A stretch of 40,693 bases of DNA, taken from positions 2,862-43,554 of the forward strand of contig DITE01000081.1 in assembly GCA_002422725.1 (NCBI GenBank), given 5' to 3'. The stretch is from Bacteroidales bacterium UBA6192 (lineage in GTDB: Bacteria > Bacteroidota > Bacteroidia > Bacteroidales > F082). Each line of letters starts with the position of its first letter. Positions within the stretch are counted from its first letter, which is position 1. Shown here in pieces: positions 17,405 to 26,025 of the stretch. The notes under the pieces were generated by a model. It was not told the origin of the DNA. It searched no databases and saw nothing but the letters and a program-made list of their open reading frames with translations. Position numbers and translations under genes: made by a program.

Positions 17405-19198
17405 TTAATTCACGATAAGTTTATGGGTAGTCAGAATATTTCCGGTTTGAACATGAACAAAGTAAATCCCTGGGTTCAGTTCTTTAGCAGCGTTATACCT
17501 CAATTTATGTTCGCCAATAAGTTGCACTTCTTCAGCCAGTGTGGCAACGATGCGACCACTCAAATCGGAAACATGGATACTCACTCTGTCATTTTGTTCC
17601 AGGCTGTAAGCAATTGTTGTTTCACCTGTTGTTGGGTTAGGGAATATGCCCGATAGGCCATTTTTCAGACTATTTGCAGGAATCGAAGTGAGTTCGTTGA
17701 GATTGCGCTTAACTGAATTTAAAATTTCCTTGGTGTCATTGTCCTGAATGAAAATTACAACTTCCATATTATCAAGAACCCAGGAGTCTTCAATGGTAAA
17801 TTCGAACATAACTTCCAAATAGTCCGTATCGCTCATATCAATCGAAGTTCCATTGGCATTGGGAAGCATCATTCGGGTAACATTATGAACATGAGTTTGA
17901 TTAAACCAATTCTGTGGAATATTGCTTTCGGTGACGACAAAGTGGAGTTTAAGATTGCTTTGCAATGCAGGGCCCATTTTGTTTACCATAGCCATGACTG
18001 TAAAACTGGAACCGTTCTGAACGGGAACAGCAAAGTCCATGTCGAAGGCAGTGCGAATCAGATTTCTGCCATCAACAATTGGAACGTAAGCCGGATAAAG
18101 TGATTGGTTTGAGCTACCGCCTACTATCGCTTCGACACCATCAAATATTGAAGTGGGGAAACCGGTAATACCGTAATAGGAAACTCTGGCTGCAGAGACA
18201 GGAATTTCGTAGCTGTCGCCTGAATGGTATTTGATAACAGACACATTGTGGCCGTTTTCAATCAGGTCATGTGCGCCCATGGCTGCTCCGGGGCAATAAA
18301 CACACCAGGTGCCGGTTCCAATTTCCAGTACAATTTGATCTTTGGGTGTTGTATACGTGTAAATGTATCTGGATTTCTGATTGTTTGTGTCGTCCATGTC
18401 ACCTTCGAGTTGACTTTCGACTGAAATCAAATAGGCATCGTTCGAATAGATAAGCTCATAGTTAGCAAAGGTTACTTCAGTTGTAACACCCGGTGCCAGA
18501 TTATTAATTTGTTTGGTTTCAGTAAAAAGCAATTCTTCGTCAAGGTTTGTAATGTTCAGGGTAACATCGAATGTTTCAGCCGAAAGGCCGCTGTTGCGAA
18601 TGCCAGCTTTTGCCACATAAACATCGCCCTGATTATAATAGGTTCCACCTTTAACATTAACTACTGCAACATCATTTTGATATGGAGTAAATAGTCTGAT
18701 GTTGTCAATGTACCAGTCGTTAATATTGTAGGAATTTCCACTAAAGAAAATACAAAACTGGAAGTCTGATGCACCAACATCTCCATTGGAAAACAATTGT
18801 ATAACTTGTGTTGGTGGGGTAGTGGCTCCTGCCATTTGCCAAATAACATTCCATTCGCCGGCTCCTGAGCGCGTTGCAGCTCCAAGGGTATAGGCTCCGC
18901 CGTAATGATCAACCATATGGGTAAATTCGAGAGAAAGATCTGTTACTCCAGTAAGATCGATTACCGGAGAAATTAATCTGGTTGTTCCGTTAAACTCAGG
19001 TTGCCAGGTAAAACGCGCTTCAGGGCTTGCTCCGCCTGCATTGGCAGTTGACGATTTCGACCAATTGTTTGATTGGGCATCAATCGACCAGCCTGAGGGA
19101 GGCCATCCTCCGCTTGTGAATGTCTCATACAGATGATTTTGAGCATAGGATAGAACGAAACTGAACATCAAAATCAAACTAAGGGTAAAGTGTTTCAT
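17405..19198 (-). CDS. T9SS-exported Omp28-like protein with thioredoxin-type CxxC
   Basis: Secreted protein of 597 residues. A signal peptide (1-19, ending SYAQ) is followed by a MAM/choice-of-anchor-J-like beta sandwich at about 20-170 (DWYIDNIRLFTPYQND at its end). A CARDB-like Ig region covers about 175-270. An Omp28-type thioredoxin-like domain starts DQIVLEIGTGTWCVYCPGAA, with Cys299-x-x-Cys302 and the cis-Pro segment GITGFPTSIFDG. The C-terminal 75 residues (GIFPNPTTGETTIAYSL to THKLIVN) are a type A sorting domain, so it crosses the outer membrane by T9SS and is anchored or released. The CxxC suggests extracellular redox or disulfide chemistry. It has its own promoter just downstream of the sigma factor gene. 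Confidence 0.93.
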   Translation of the reverse strand: MKHFTLSLILMFSFVLSYAQNHLYETFTSGGWPPSGWSIDAQSNNWSKSSTANAGGASPEARFTWQPEFNGTTRLISPVIDLTGVTDLSLEFTHMVDHYGGAYTLGAATRSGAGEWNVIWQMAGATTPPTQVIQLFSNGDVGASDFQFCIFFSGNSYNINDWYIDNIRLFTPYQNDVAVVNVKGGTYYNQGDVYVAKAGIRNSGLSAETFDVTLNITNLDEELLFTETKQINNLAPGVTTEVTFANYELIYSNDAYLISVESQLEGDMDDTNNQKSRYIYTYTTPKDQIVLEIGTGTWCVYCPGAAMGAHDLIENGHNVSVIKYHSGDSYEIPVSAARVSYYGITGFPTSIFDGVEAIVGGSSNQSLYPAYVPIVDGRNLIRTAFDMDFAVPVQNGSSFTVMAMVNKMGPALQSNLKLHFVVTESNIPQNWFNQTHVHNVTRMMLPNANGTSIDMSDTDYLEVMFEFTIEDSWVLDNMEVVIFIQDNDTKEILNSVKRNLNELTSIPANSLKNGLSGIFPNPTTGETTIAYSLEQNDRVSIHVSDLSGRIVATLAEEVQLIGEHKLRYNAAKELNPGIYFVHVQTGNILTTHKLIVN

Positions 19199-19241
19199 AG
19201 ATTAATTTTTAAGGTGAATAATAAATATAAGAACGGTCAAG

Positions 19242-19249
19242 CAAAACTA
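19242..19249 (-). promoter_or_regulatory. Promoter (TTG-N19-TAGTTTTG) of the T9SS gene
   Basis: Exact TAnnTTTG on the minus strand with a TTG 19 bases upstream. It predicts a start near 19235 and a leader of about 36 bases. Confidence 0.65.
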
Positions 19250-19262
19250 AAAAATATCTTTG

Positions 19263-19829
19263 TTATGCAATTTGCAACATATTCGTTTCTATGCCATTCA
19301 GTTTACAGAACCTTTTCTGAAGCGACATACGGGCTCTGGTAAGCTGCGATTTTGATGTGTTTTCAGAAATATTAAGCATTTGACCAATCTCTTTGTGGGT
19401 ATAGCCCTCAACAGAGTTTAACCTGAAAACATTTCTGTACCCATTGGGCAGATCCCCGACAATATTCATAAGTTCATCGTGAAGCAATCTGGCGATAACC
19501 TGTTGTTCAGACACTTCAGCATCAGCAAGGTGATTCAGTTCAGACTCATTTGAAATGAACTTCTTTCGTTTATAGAAATTGAATGCCGTGGTAACCATTA
19601 TCCTACGCATCCAACCTTCGAAAGAGCCAGTATGTCTATAGTCGGACAGATATCGGAACACCTTAATGAAACCTTCCTGCATGATGTCTTCTGCATCGCA
19701 CTGACACTTTGCATAACGGCGACAAATGCTGAACATGGCGTGCGAGTGCTTTTCATAAAGCCTGTACTGGGCAAGACGGTTATTTTTCAGGCAATCATGG
19801 ATTAAATTGTTTTCTTCTACCTCACACAT
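19263..19829 (-). CDS. RNA polymerase sigma factor, ECF/sigma-70 family
   Basis: Alternative sigma factor with two domains. Region 2 includes CQCDAEDIMQEGFIKVFRYL and GSFEGWMRRIMVTTAFNFYK. Region 4 includes LPNGYRNVFRLNSVEGYTHK, then EIGQMLNISENTSKSQLTRA, the HTH that reads -35 DNA. From the ATG at 19829 it has 188 residues, normal for ECF factors. The longer frame to 19880 adds 17 unrelated residues and crosses a near -7 element (TATATTTT, about 19847-19854), so it is rejected. No anti-sigma gene is adjacent. The next gene downstream encodes the T9SS Omp28-like protein, and upstream sits the TPR/LuxR regulator, so this may be a regulatory neighbourhood. Confidence 0.93.
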   Translation of the reverse strand: MCEVEENNLIHDCLKNNRLAQYRLYEKHSHAMFSICRRYAKCQCDAEDIMQEGFIKVFRYLSDYRHTGSFEGWMRRIMVTTAFNFYKRKKFISNESELNHLADAEVSEQQVIARLLHDELMNIVGDLPNGYRNVFRLNSVEGYTHKEIGQMLNISENTSKSQLTRARMSLQKRFCKLNGIETNMLQIA

Positions 19830-20159
19830 GTTATTTATAAATGTTGGAAAATATACTCGGCATCGAGCAAAACAATGCATTTGGATACAGCAGGCAAGAA
19901 GCCCTCAATATGGTGCACCGAATTCTTAAAACTCAATTTTTGCAGGGTTTGATCATGGTCTGTTTAAAAACTTGGGGTAAAGGTATTTTAATGCCATGAA
20001 GTACATCAAAATATACCTACTACAATTATTCTACAAGAATTGAAAATGATATATATCAATTATGAAAAGACACTACATAATAATGTCTAATATGTTGAAT
20101 AATAATAATATGTAATAATGAGGACTTCTACATATGTGAAGTTATTGGATAAACTTCCA

Positions 20160-21941
20160 TCATATTTCTTTTAGAAAGTCCGAAAGGGCAGTTTCACTGT
20201 GAATACCTATTTTCTTTCTAAGTCTATATCTGCCCATTTCGATGGCTCTGACAGTAATGTTGCTTAAAGCAGCAATTTCTTTGGAAGAAAGGTTGAGACG
20301 AAGCATGGCACATAGTCTTTCCTCATTTTTTGTCAGATCGGGGAATCTTTGTTTTAGTTTGGAGAAAAACTCCTGATGCGTGTGGTCCACATTTTTTTGG
20401 AACTCTTCCAGATCTTTTTGAAGTTTGATGTTTTTCTGAACATTGTGGCTTAGTTCTTTTAGCCGGTTCTCGCGCTCTTCCTCATTCAGGCTCCTTATCT
20501 TTCTTAGTTCGCTCCTGAGCTCTTCCAGAAATTTATTTTTTTCGATTAAATGGATAGCAAAATTAACCAATTCGCTGTTTTTTGTTTTCAGTTCGGCTTC
20601 CATTAAAGCTTGCTGGGCTTTGCTTAGGGTTTCCTTTTGCGAAAGCAGCAATTCACTTCTTTTATTGCGTTGTTGAAGACGGCCATAAACGAGTATACTT
20701 AAGATAATCAATAGGCTCAGTGATAGCAATAGGAGTAATTGTCTGAATTTGATAAGTTTTTGCTCCCTTTGAAGCAGAGCTATCTGATTATCTTTGAGTT
20801 CAATTTCCTTTTCTTTGATGTTTACTCCAAATCGGGTCTGTAGTTCTCCCAGTTGTTCCGATCGGCTGATGTTGAAGATCGAATCTTTAAAGTGGGTATA
20901 GAGTTTAAAATACTCAAGTGCTTTTCGTGTATTGCCCGATGCTTCATGGGCAAGACTTAGTCCAAGATGTGCATCCCTAAGGCCTTCGAGCGCATGAGCA
21001 TCCATGGCCATAATCCTCATTTGATTGAAGATGTATATCGCAGAGTCATATTCTTCAAAAGTAGCATGGTGTTTGCCAAGTTGACCATAAAGATAAATGA
21101 GCTTATTGGGCTTGTTTGCCGAAAGCAGAAGTTCCTTGCTTTTCAGTAAAAATTTCAAAGCAAAAGCTGGCTGGTTTGTTGACGTATAAATATCAGCCAG
21201 GTTTTTGTAATTCATGGCAAGTTCTTCTGATTGGCCTTCTTTTTCGTTGATTACTAATGCATTATTGATACAAACACGTGCTGCATCGAAGTTTTTTCTA
21301 AGAATATGGATTTGGCCAATACTGTTAAGCGAAACAGCTTCTGCGAGGCGATCATTGTTTTTTTGAAACAATATGTTTGCCTTCTGATGGTATTCCAATG
21401 CCTCATCATATTGGCCCTGGTCGAAAAAGAAATCGCCGATATGACTGTATGCCTGACCAATCTCACGTTTGTAATCGTTTTTTACCGCATAATTCAGGGC
21501 CTTGTTAAAATAACTTAGCCCATGATTAAAATCAAAATGATTGTGGATATATATTGATCCTAGCTTATTATACAACCTGGCCAATTCAAGTTCATTGCCA
21601 AGTTTCTCAAAATGCTTTATGCTAATGAGATAATAATTAATACTTGGCTGATAGTTTTGCTTTTTCTCGTACAGATCAGCAAGCAACATATTTGTGTTTG
21701 CGCATGACTCAACTGATTGTAGGCGGTTGGCAAGTGAAAGTGCTTGTTTAACATAGTAAATTGCGCGGTCGGTATCATCCTGGCTGTACATGCTTGCCAA
21801 AGAATTGAGTGCATTCACTTTGGCTGCATTATCTTCCATCAAGGCGATGCTGGCAATGATACTATCTGTAGGGTACGACTGTGATCGGGCCAATAGTCCT
21901 GCGAGGATCAACACCGGAAGAGTGAGCCGCAAAAGTAACAT
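20160..21941 (-). CDS. TPR-transmembrane-coiled coil-LuxR-type HTH regulator
   Basis: 593-residue one-component regulator. An N-terminal signal or anchor segment (1-20) is followed by about seven TPR units from 30 to 350 (for example IGQAYSHIGDFFFDQGQYDE), probably periplasmic. A membrane helix lies at about 398-418 (LLLLLSLSLLIILSILVYGR). A long charged coiled coil (430-530) is followed by a C-terminal helix-turn-helix, DLTKNEERLCAMLRLNLSSK then EIAALSNITVRAIEMGRYRL. It would bind DNA while held in the membrane, like other Bacteroidota TPR/LuxR proteins. It follows the 96-residue membrane protein gene by 10 bases, so they share a promoter. The signal is unknown. Confidence 0.87.
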   Translation of the reverse strand: MLLLRLTLPVLILAGLLARSQSYPTDSIIASIALMEDNAAKVNALNSLASMYSQDDTDRAIYYVKQALSLANRLQSVESCANTNMLLADLYEKKQNYQPSINYYLISIKHFEKLGNELELARLYNKLGSIYIHNHFDFNHGLSYFNKALNYAVKNDYKREIGQAYSHIGDFFFDQGQYDEALEYHQKANILFQKNNDRLAEAVSLNSIGQIHILRKNFDAARVCINNALVINEKEGQSEELAMNYKNLADIYTSTNQPAFALKFLLKSKELLLSANKPNKLIYLYGQLGKHHATFEEYDSAIYIFNQMRIMAMDAHALEGLRDAHLGLSLAHEASGNTRKALEYFKLYTHFKDSIFNISRSEQLGELQTRFGVNIKEKEIELKDNQIALLQREQKLIKFRQLLLLLSLSLLIILSILVYGRLQQRNKRSELLLSQKETLSKAQQALMEAELKTKNSELVNFAIHLIEKNKFLEELRSELRKIRSLNEEERENRLKELSHNVQKNIKLQKDLEEFQKNVDHTHQEFFSKLKQRFPDLTKNEERLCAMLRLNLSSKEIAALSNITVRAIEMGRYRLRKKIGIHSETALSDFLKEI

Positions 21942-21951
21942 AGTAAGCGTC

Positions 21952-22242
21952 TTATTCGTAAGGGTCGGTAACTGGTATTACATAAAACTCGCCAGTACGG
22001 GGATCTTTATAAAACTTATTGTACCCATTGATGCTTTCGATATTCGCATCAACCGATCCCTTTATGAAAACTGTGCTGGGTATTTCAATTTCACCACGGA
22101 TAAGAAGTCCTTCCTCATGGGCGGGTTCAATCTTTAAAGGATTCATCTGAGGAATGATTCCGGCATTCTGCAAAATGATAATGTAAATACCAATAGTTAT
22201 CAATAAAAGTAATGATCTTAGAAATTGATAGTTGCTTTCCAT
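21952..22242 (-). CDS. Small single-helix membrane protein, unknown
   Basis: 96 residues. A short polar start (MESNYQF) precedes one hydrophobic helix (LRSLLLLITIGIYIIILQNA), followed by about 70 polar residues with a beta-rich pattern (LLIRGEIEIPSTVFIKGSVD) and an acidic end (VTDPYE). It is probably anchored in the inner membrane with a periplasmic tail. I recognise no family. It heads a two-gene operon with the TPR/LuxR regulator (10-base gap) and has an exact -7 element upstream. This makes it a plausible partner or sensor accessory of that regulator; this is inference from position only. Confidence 0.75.
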   Translation of the reverse strand: MESNYQFLRSLLLLITIGIYIIILQNAGIIPQMNPLKIEPAHEEGLLIRGEIEIPSTVFIKGSVDANIESINGYNKFYKDPRTGEFYVIPVTDPYE

Positions 22243-22279
22243 ATGGGCAGTGGTTTGTTAGAATTACAATTTCAGCATT

Positions 22280-22287
22280 CAAAGGTA
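22280..22287 (-). promoter_or_regulatory. Promoter (TTG-N19-TACCTTTG) of the small protein/TPR-LuxR operon
   Basis: Exact TAnnTTTG on the minus strand with TTG 19 bases upstream. The predicted leader is about 31 bases. Confidence 0.65.
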
Positions 22288-22321
22288 CAATGAAACCTCA
22301 CATATACAATAAATCTTTTAT

Positions 22322-22765
22322 TTAAAACCAGGCAGCGCCCAGATTTCTAAAGGGCCAGGGTATTGAAACTATAATTAACAGAAATCCAATTAAGTAATAC
22401 CAAAACTGTTTTCTAAATCCCTTGATTTCATCTTCTGCTTTCTTTGATAGGCTATATCCGACAGTGATCAGAACAATGGCGATAACCATCAAACTGATGT
22501 GCTCTACTAAATAAAACCTTAAAACGGAATCTTTCATTGATGAGGAAGAGAAGATTACCAGAGGGCTAATGAAATAGAGGATCAATCCGATAATCAGCTG
22601 AAGATGCACAGTGATCAGGGTTATTAATCCGAGACGTTTTACAGCGCTGTAGCATTTTTTGTTGGCAAATGCAACCCGGTATAGACCGGTAAGACTGAGG
22701 ATAAAAACAAGGATTAATACCCATCGGAGACCTGAGTGGCTGTGATTGAGAATGTTGTATAGCAT
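22322..22765 (-). CDS. Four-helix membrane protein, cytochrome-b-like family
   Basis: 147 residues with four hydrophobic helices: LRWVLILVFILSLTGLYRVA, LGLITLITVHLQLIIGLILY, HISLMVIAIVLITVGYSLSK and FWYYLIGFLLIIVSIPWPFR. His residues sit in or near the helices (His8 and His10 in HSHSGLRW, one in TVHLQL, one in VEHISLM). That pattern is why such proteins are often annotated as cytochrome B in Bacteroidota. Heme binding is not proven. It has its own strong -7 element 26 bases before the ATG. Neighbours give no clear functional link. Confidence 0.78.
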   Translation of the reverse strand: MLYNILNHSHSGLRWVLILVFILSLTGLYRVAFANKKCYSAVKRLGLITLITVHLQLIIGLILYFISPLVIFSSSSMKDSVLRFYLVEHISLMVIAIVLITVGYSLSKKAEDEIKGFRKQFWYYLIGFLLIIVSIPWPFRNLGAAWF

Positions 22766-22790
22766 TGTATTATTGTGTATTGGGGTTAAA

Positions 22791-22798
22791 CAAATGTA
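22791..22798 (-). promoter_or_regulatory. -7 element (TACATTTG) of the four-helix membrane protein
   Basis: Exact TAnnTTTG on the minus strand. It predicts a leader of about 19 bases before the ATG at 22765. Confidence 0.6.
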
Positions 22799-22832
22799 TA
22801 AGATTCATGTTCAAAAGTATGGTATTTTTTGT

Positions 22833-23882
22833 TCAGTCCATTAATCGCACGGCGGAAGCCTTGAAACTTGCCCAAACCGTTTTTCCTACTTTGATTTCAA
22901 GCCTTTGGAATGATTCCTCTGTGATGCGTGAAACCAGGATAATGCCTACATTCAGACTCACTTCAACACCCAAGGGCAATTTATGAAAATCAACAACCTG
23001 CCCTGCAAGACAATTCTGTGCACTGCTGTCAGTTAACGAAAGCGAGAGGCTGATCTGGGATTCATCAATAAGCAAAGTGGCTGCATTACGGCTGCAGTTT
23101 CCATTAAATCTTAAGGCAACATTGTTTACAAAAGCCGTTTGAAGTCCATTCGAAGAAGGTTGAATAATGGCTTTATAGTAATTCTTAAGTCCGGCCATTT
23201 TTGCCACAAAGGCATTGGATGGATTGCGGAAAACCAGCGCCGGATCGCCGAATTGAATGATTTTGCCAGCATCCATAATTCCCAATTCATCGGCCAGCCT
23301 GATAGCTTCTTCTGGATCATGGGTAAGGTGAAGCACGATCAGGTTTTCAGATTTCAGCTGGCGGATTAGATTTCTGAGGTCGTCGCGAAGTTGAACATCC
23401 AGTGAAGTCATGGGTTCATCAAGCAGCAGCAGTTCTGGTTTCCGGGCAAGGGTGCGGGCTATTGACACACGCTGTATTTCGCCTCCTGATAGCGATGCGG
23501 GTTCTCGATCGAGTAGATGACTGACAAAGCATTTTTCGGCAAGCGCAACCACTTCAGCTTTAATTTGCCTGACAGACCAACCAGCATACTTCAGCGGATA
23601 AGCAATATTGTCAGCAACTGACATATGTGGAAATAATGCGGAATGCTGCAGTACAATGCCTACTGACCTTTTGTTTGGAGGTAGACGGCTAATTTCTTTA
23701 TTGTTTAAAAATATTTGACCATTGTCAGGCTGTAAAAATCCACAGAGCAATTCCAGTAACAATGACTTGCCCGCTCCGCTGGGGCCAAGCAAAACAACAT
23801 GTTTCCCTCCGGCGATGTTCAGATTAACAGGCCCTAACTGAAACACCCCAACTTTTTTGCTTATATGTTTAACTTCTAACAT
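22833..23882 (-). CDS. Molybdate/tungstate-type ABC transporter ATPase (ModC/WtpC-like)
   Basis: Energises oxyanion import at the inner membrane. Walker A is LLGPSGAGKSLLLELLCG (about 32-49) and the Q-loop IVLQHSALFPHMSV. The signature is SLSGGEIQRVSIARTLARKP and Walker B LLLLDEPMTSLDVQ, followed by the H-loop LHLTHDPEEA. The last 65 residues are a TOBE/Mop domain (GQVVDFHKLPLGVEVSLNVG to SFKASAVRLMD). This feature is characteristic of molybdate and tungstate importers, though also present in some sugar and iron ATPases. At 349 residues it has full length. Its ATG overlaps the permease gene by 14 bases, so they are translationally coupled. Proximity to moeA/moaA/moaC supports the substrate. 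Confidence 0.88.
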   Translation of the reverse strand: MLEVKHISKKVGVFQLGPVNLNIAGGKHVVLLGPSGAGKSLLLELLCGFLQPDNGQIFLNNKEISRLPPNKRSVGIVLQHSALFPHMSVADNIAYPLKYAGWSVRQIKAEVVALAEKCFVSHLLDREPASLSGGEIQRVSIARTLARKPELLLLDEPMTSLDVQLRDDLRNLIRQLKSENLIVLHLTHDPEEAIRLADELGIMDAGKIIQFGDPALVFRNPSNAFVAKMAGLKNYYKAIIQPSSNGLQTAFVNNVALRFNGNCSRNAATLLIDESQISLSLSLTDSSAQNCLAGQVVDFHKLPLGVEVSLNVGIILVSRITEESFQRLEIKVGKTVWASFKASAVRLMD

Positions 23883-24660
23883 GGTCGGTGTTTTTTCCTA
23901 TCATTCGCAGAGCAACAAAAACCACTATACTTACCAGAATAAAAAGCACAGAAATTTCCTGTGCTGCCTTAAGTCCAAAAGCATTAAAACGGTCATAAAT
24001 CAAAACAGGCGCTGTGAGCGGATGGTAGGCAATGATTACAACAGCGCCAAATTCGCTCATGCCTCTGGCAAACATCATCACAAAACCACTTAGTACATTA
24101 CGCCATGCCAAGGGCAGGCTAATAGAAAAAAACACCCTCCATGAACCTGCTCCCAAACTTGATGCGGCCTTTTCAAGCTTAAGGGGAACTGCGGCAAATC
24201 CATCACGTGCTGCATTGATTAAAAAGGGCACACTAACAAAAGCCATGGCAACAGCAATACCGGCAGGACGATCCACAAAACTGATTCCAATTTCTGAGGC
24301 TATTTTCCCAGCAACGCTTTCGCGGTTAATCATTCCCAAAACAGCAATACCTGCTGCTGAGTGTGGAATCATTACAGGCAAGTCGATTAAACCTGAGATT
24401 ACACCTTTCAATCGGGATTTGCTTCGGGCCAGCATCCAGGCTAGAGGAACTGCCAGAATCCCTGAGAACAAGGTTGCAAGGAATGCCACACTCAGCGAAA
24501 GCAATATGCTTTGAGTGACTTGTGGCTCTGAAGCTGCCTGAAAGAGTGCATTGGGCGAGCGCGACAGTATTAAACTTAGCAGAGGAGCAACAATAAACAG
24601 CAATAGCAATCCGCCCAGGAGCGAAAAGACCAATGGAAGTGTTTTGACCTGCAATTTCAT
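23869..24660 (-). CDS. Molybdate/tungstate-type ABC permease (WtpB/ModB-like)
   Basis: 263 residues with about six membrane helices. The EAA loop that docks on the ATPase reads EKAASSLGAGSWRVFFSISL, then PLAWRNVLSGFVMMFARGMS and EFGAVVIIAYHP. The segment after it, LTAPVLIYDRF, looks more like the archaeal-type tungstate/molybdate permease WtpB than E. coli ModB; this is a judgement from remembered sequences. No periplasmic binding protein gene (ModA/WtpA/TupA) adjoins it. The upstream gene is a C1 peptidase separated by a terminator. A near -7 element (CAACTTTG, minus strand, about 24663-24670) sits right before the ATG, so the mRNA may have almost no leader. Confidence 0.88.
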   Translation of the reverse strand: MKLQVKTLPLVFSLLGGLLLLFIVAPLLSLILSRSPNALFQAASEPQVTQSILLSLSVAFLATLFSGILAVPLAWMLARSKSRLKGVISGLIDLPVMIPHSAAGIAVLGMINRESVAGKIASEIGISFVDRPAGIAVAMAFVSVPFLINAARDGFAAVPLKLEKAASSLGAGSWRVFFSISLPLAWRNVLSGFVMMFARGMSEFGAVVIIAYHPLTAPVLIYDRFNAFGLKAAQEISVLFILVSIVVFVALRMIGKNTDHVRS

Positions 24661-24685
24661 CTTTGCAAAGTTGGTAAAAAAACTA

Positions 24686-24717
24686 CTGCCGGCTTGTTGA
24701 ATTCACAAAACCGGCAG
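24686..24717 (-). terminator. Terminator after the C1 peptidase gene
   Basis: CTGCCGG/CCGGCAG outer stem with a partly paired inner part (TTGT/ACAA), followed on the minus strand by TAGTTTTTTT. It isolates the peptidase from the permease gene. Confidence 0.75.
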
Positions 24718-24742
24718 CATTCATTTTAAAAACCTTCTTTTT

Positions 24743-25957
24743 TCAGAGGCCTAATTTCTTGCGTATATGTTTGGGCAGCGCATCCTTATGCAACACCATA
24801 TTAATGGTTTTGTACTGCACAAATGGCACCGATGCAAAAAGGTATCCGACGTATTTATGATCTTCGGTTCCCCAGGAGTTTTTAACTTTATAATACTTAT
24901 TTCCTTTCTGATCACGGGCAATTCCTACAAACAGCATTCCATGATCATCAGTTGTTTCATAGTTATCATAAGCCATTTGCCTCATTTCGGGGGTAATTGT
25001 TTTTTCCACAACGATTTCGTCAAAGCTGAAGATGGCTTTTTGCCGTTCGGCAGGTGTAAGGGCTTCCCAACGTTCTTTTTCAGTGCCTGACATGTCGCTC
25101 AGTTTATCTTCCGGAACGACGGCAAGGCCATTTTTCCAGGAAAAACCCTTTTCACTCACATCAGCTCCCCAGGCAACAGTGTAGCCATTTTCCAGCGCAT
25201 GGTCAAGGGTTTCCAGAAGTTCGTTTAACGGGAGATTGTAGGTTTCGCTCCACATCCAGTTGTCGGGAATTTCCATTATAAAAGGCTTGTAAAGATCGCA
25301 ATGAGTAAAAGAGGTTATCTCTATGTAATCATCAGCGTTAATGCCTGTTGATTCAGCAAAAGTTATGGGAGTGAATACTTTGCCGTCAACAACAAATTTG
25401 TCGGGATAACTTCCCAGATAAGTGTCAAGCAAGGATTCGAAGCCCTGATGCCAAACCGGAGTCAGACGGCGGTTTGCGTTTTTTATCACAGCATCGGCAT
25501 AGGCTTTCAGTACCTCATCCATTTCGCCATGGGTATGGTTTTCTTCGTTGATTACCAATCCGGAGTATTCCTTCTCAGGGATCATACCATAGCGTTTGAT
25601 AACGTCGAGCACATCACTAAAACCGCCACCGGCCCCCAGGTTCAGATTTCCGTGCAGCCTGACATATTTTTTGGCTTTGTCGGAATAGGCATGATGGACG
25701 ACAAACATTTCCGACAAATTATAGGTTTTGCCGGTAGTGCGAAGTATTTCGGCTTCGATTAGTGCCAGCCCCGAAAAACTCCAGCAGGTTCCCGATCTGA
25801 ATTGGTTTGGAACAGCTGTGTTTGGCACTTCTTTTACAAGAGTGAATTCATACCCTTTTTTTTCAATTTTTTCGGCTTCCTGACCGGTAAGGGTGAAAGC
25901 ACTGAAAACGAACATGACCCACCCCAGTGCAATTAATCTGAATGTATTCATAGACAT
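24743..25957 (-). CDS. Secreted C1 family cysteine peptidase (bleomycin hydrolase/PepC type)
   Basis: Papain-fold aminopeptidase of 404 residues. The catalytic Cys58 is in QFRSGTCWSFSGLALIEAE. The His is in TTDDHGMLFVGIARD and the Asn in YYKVKNSWGTEDHKYVGYLF. The large insertions between Cys and His match the C1B group. Unlike classic cytosolic PepC, the N-terminus (TFRLIALGWVMFVFSAFTLT) is a signal peptide, so the enzyme acts in the periplasm or outside. The ATG at 25957 or the next Met two codons on are equally possible. A textbook promoter (TTTG-N19-TAACTTTG) precedes it and a terminator follows, so it is monocistronic. Confidence 0.92.
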   Translation of the reverse strand: MSMNTFRLIALGWVMFVFSAFTLTGQEAEKIEKKGYEFTLVKEVPNTAVPNQFRSGTCWSFSGLALIEAEILRTTGKTYNLSEMFVVHHAYSDKAKKYVRLHGNLNLGAGGGFSDVLDVIKRYGMIPEKEYSGLVINEENHTHGEMDEVLKAYADAVIKNANRRLTPVWHQGFESLLDTYLGSYPDKFVVDGKVFTPITFAESTGINADDYIEITSFTHCDLYKPFIMEIPDNWMWSETYNLPLNELLETLDHALENGYTVAWGADVSEKGFSWKNGLAVVPEDKLSDMSGTEKERWEALTPAERQKAIFSFDEIVVEKTITPEMRQMAYDNYETTDDHGMLFVGIARDQKGNKYYKVKNSWGTEDHKYVGYLFASVPFVQYKTINMVLHKDALPKHIRKKLGL

Positions 25958-25994
25958 TTAGTTTTGTTAATTAATAATGGTTTTTTTGCAATGC

Positions 25995-26025
25995 CAAAGT
26001 TAGTTTTTAATCTAAAACCAGCAAA
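25995..26025 (-). promoter_or_regulatory. Promoter (TTTG-N19-TAACTTTG) of the C1 peptidase
   Basis: On the minus strand, TTTG (26022-26025) and exact TAnnTTTG (25995-26002) are 19 bases apart. This is the best-formed promoter on that strand in the window. The leader is about 31 bases. Confidence 0.75.

Noticed and set aside
19830..19880. 17-residue N-terminal extension of the ECF sigma factor
   Set aside because: It covers a likely -7 element and has no sigma-factor similarity.
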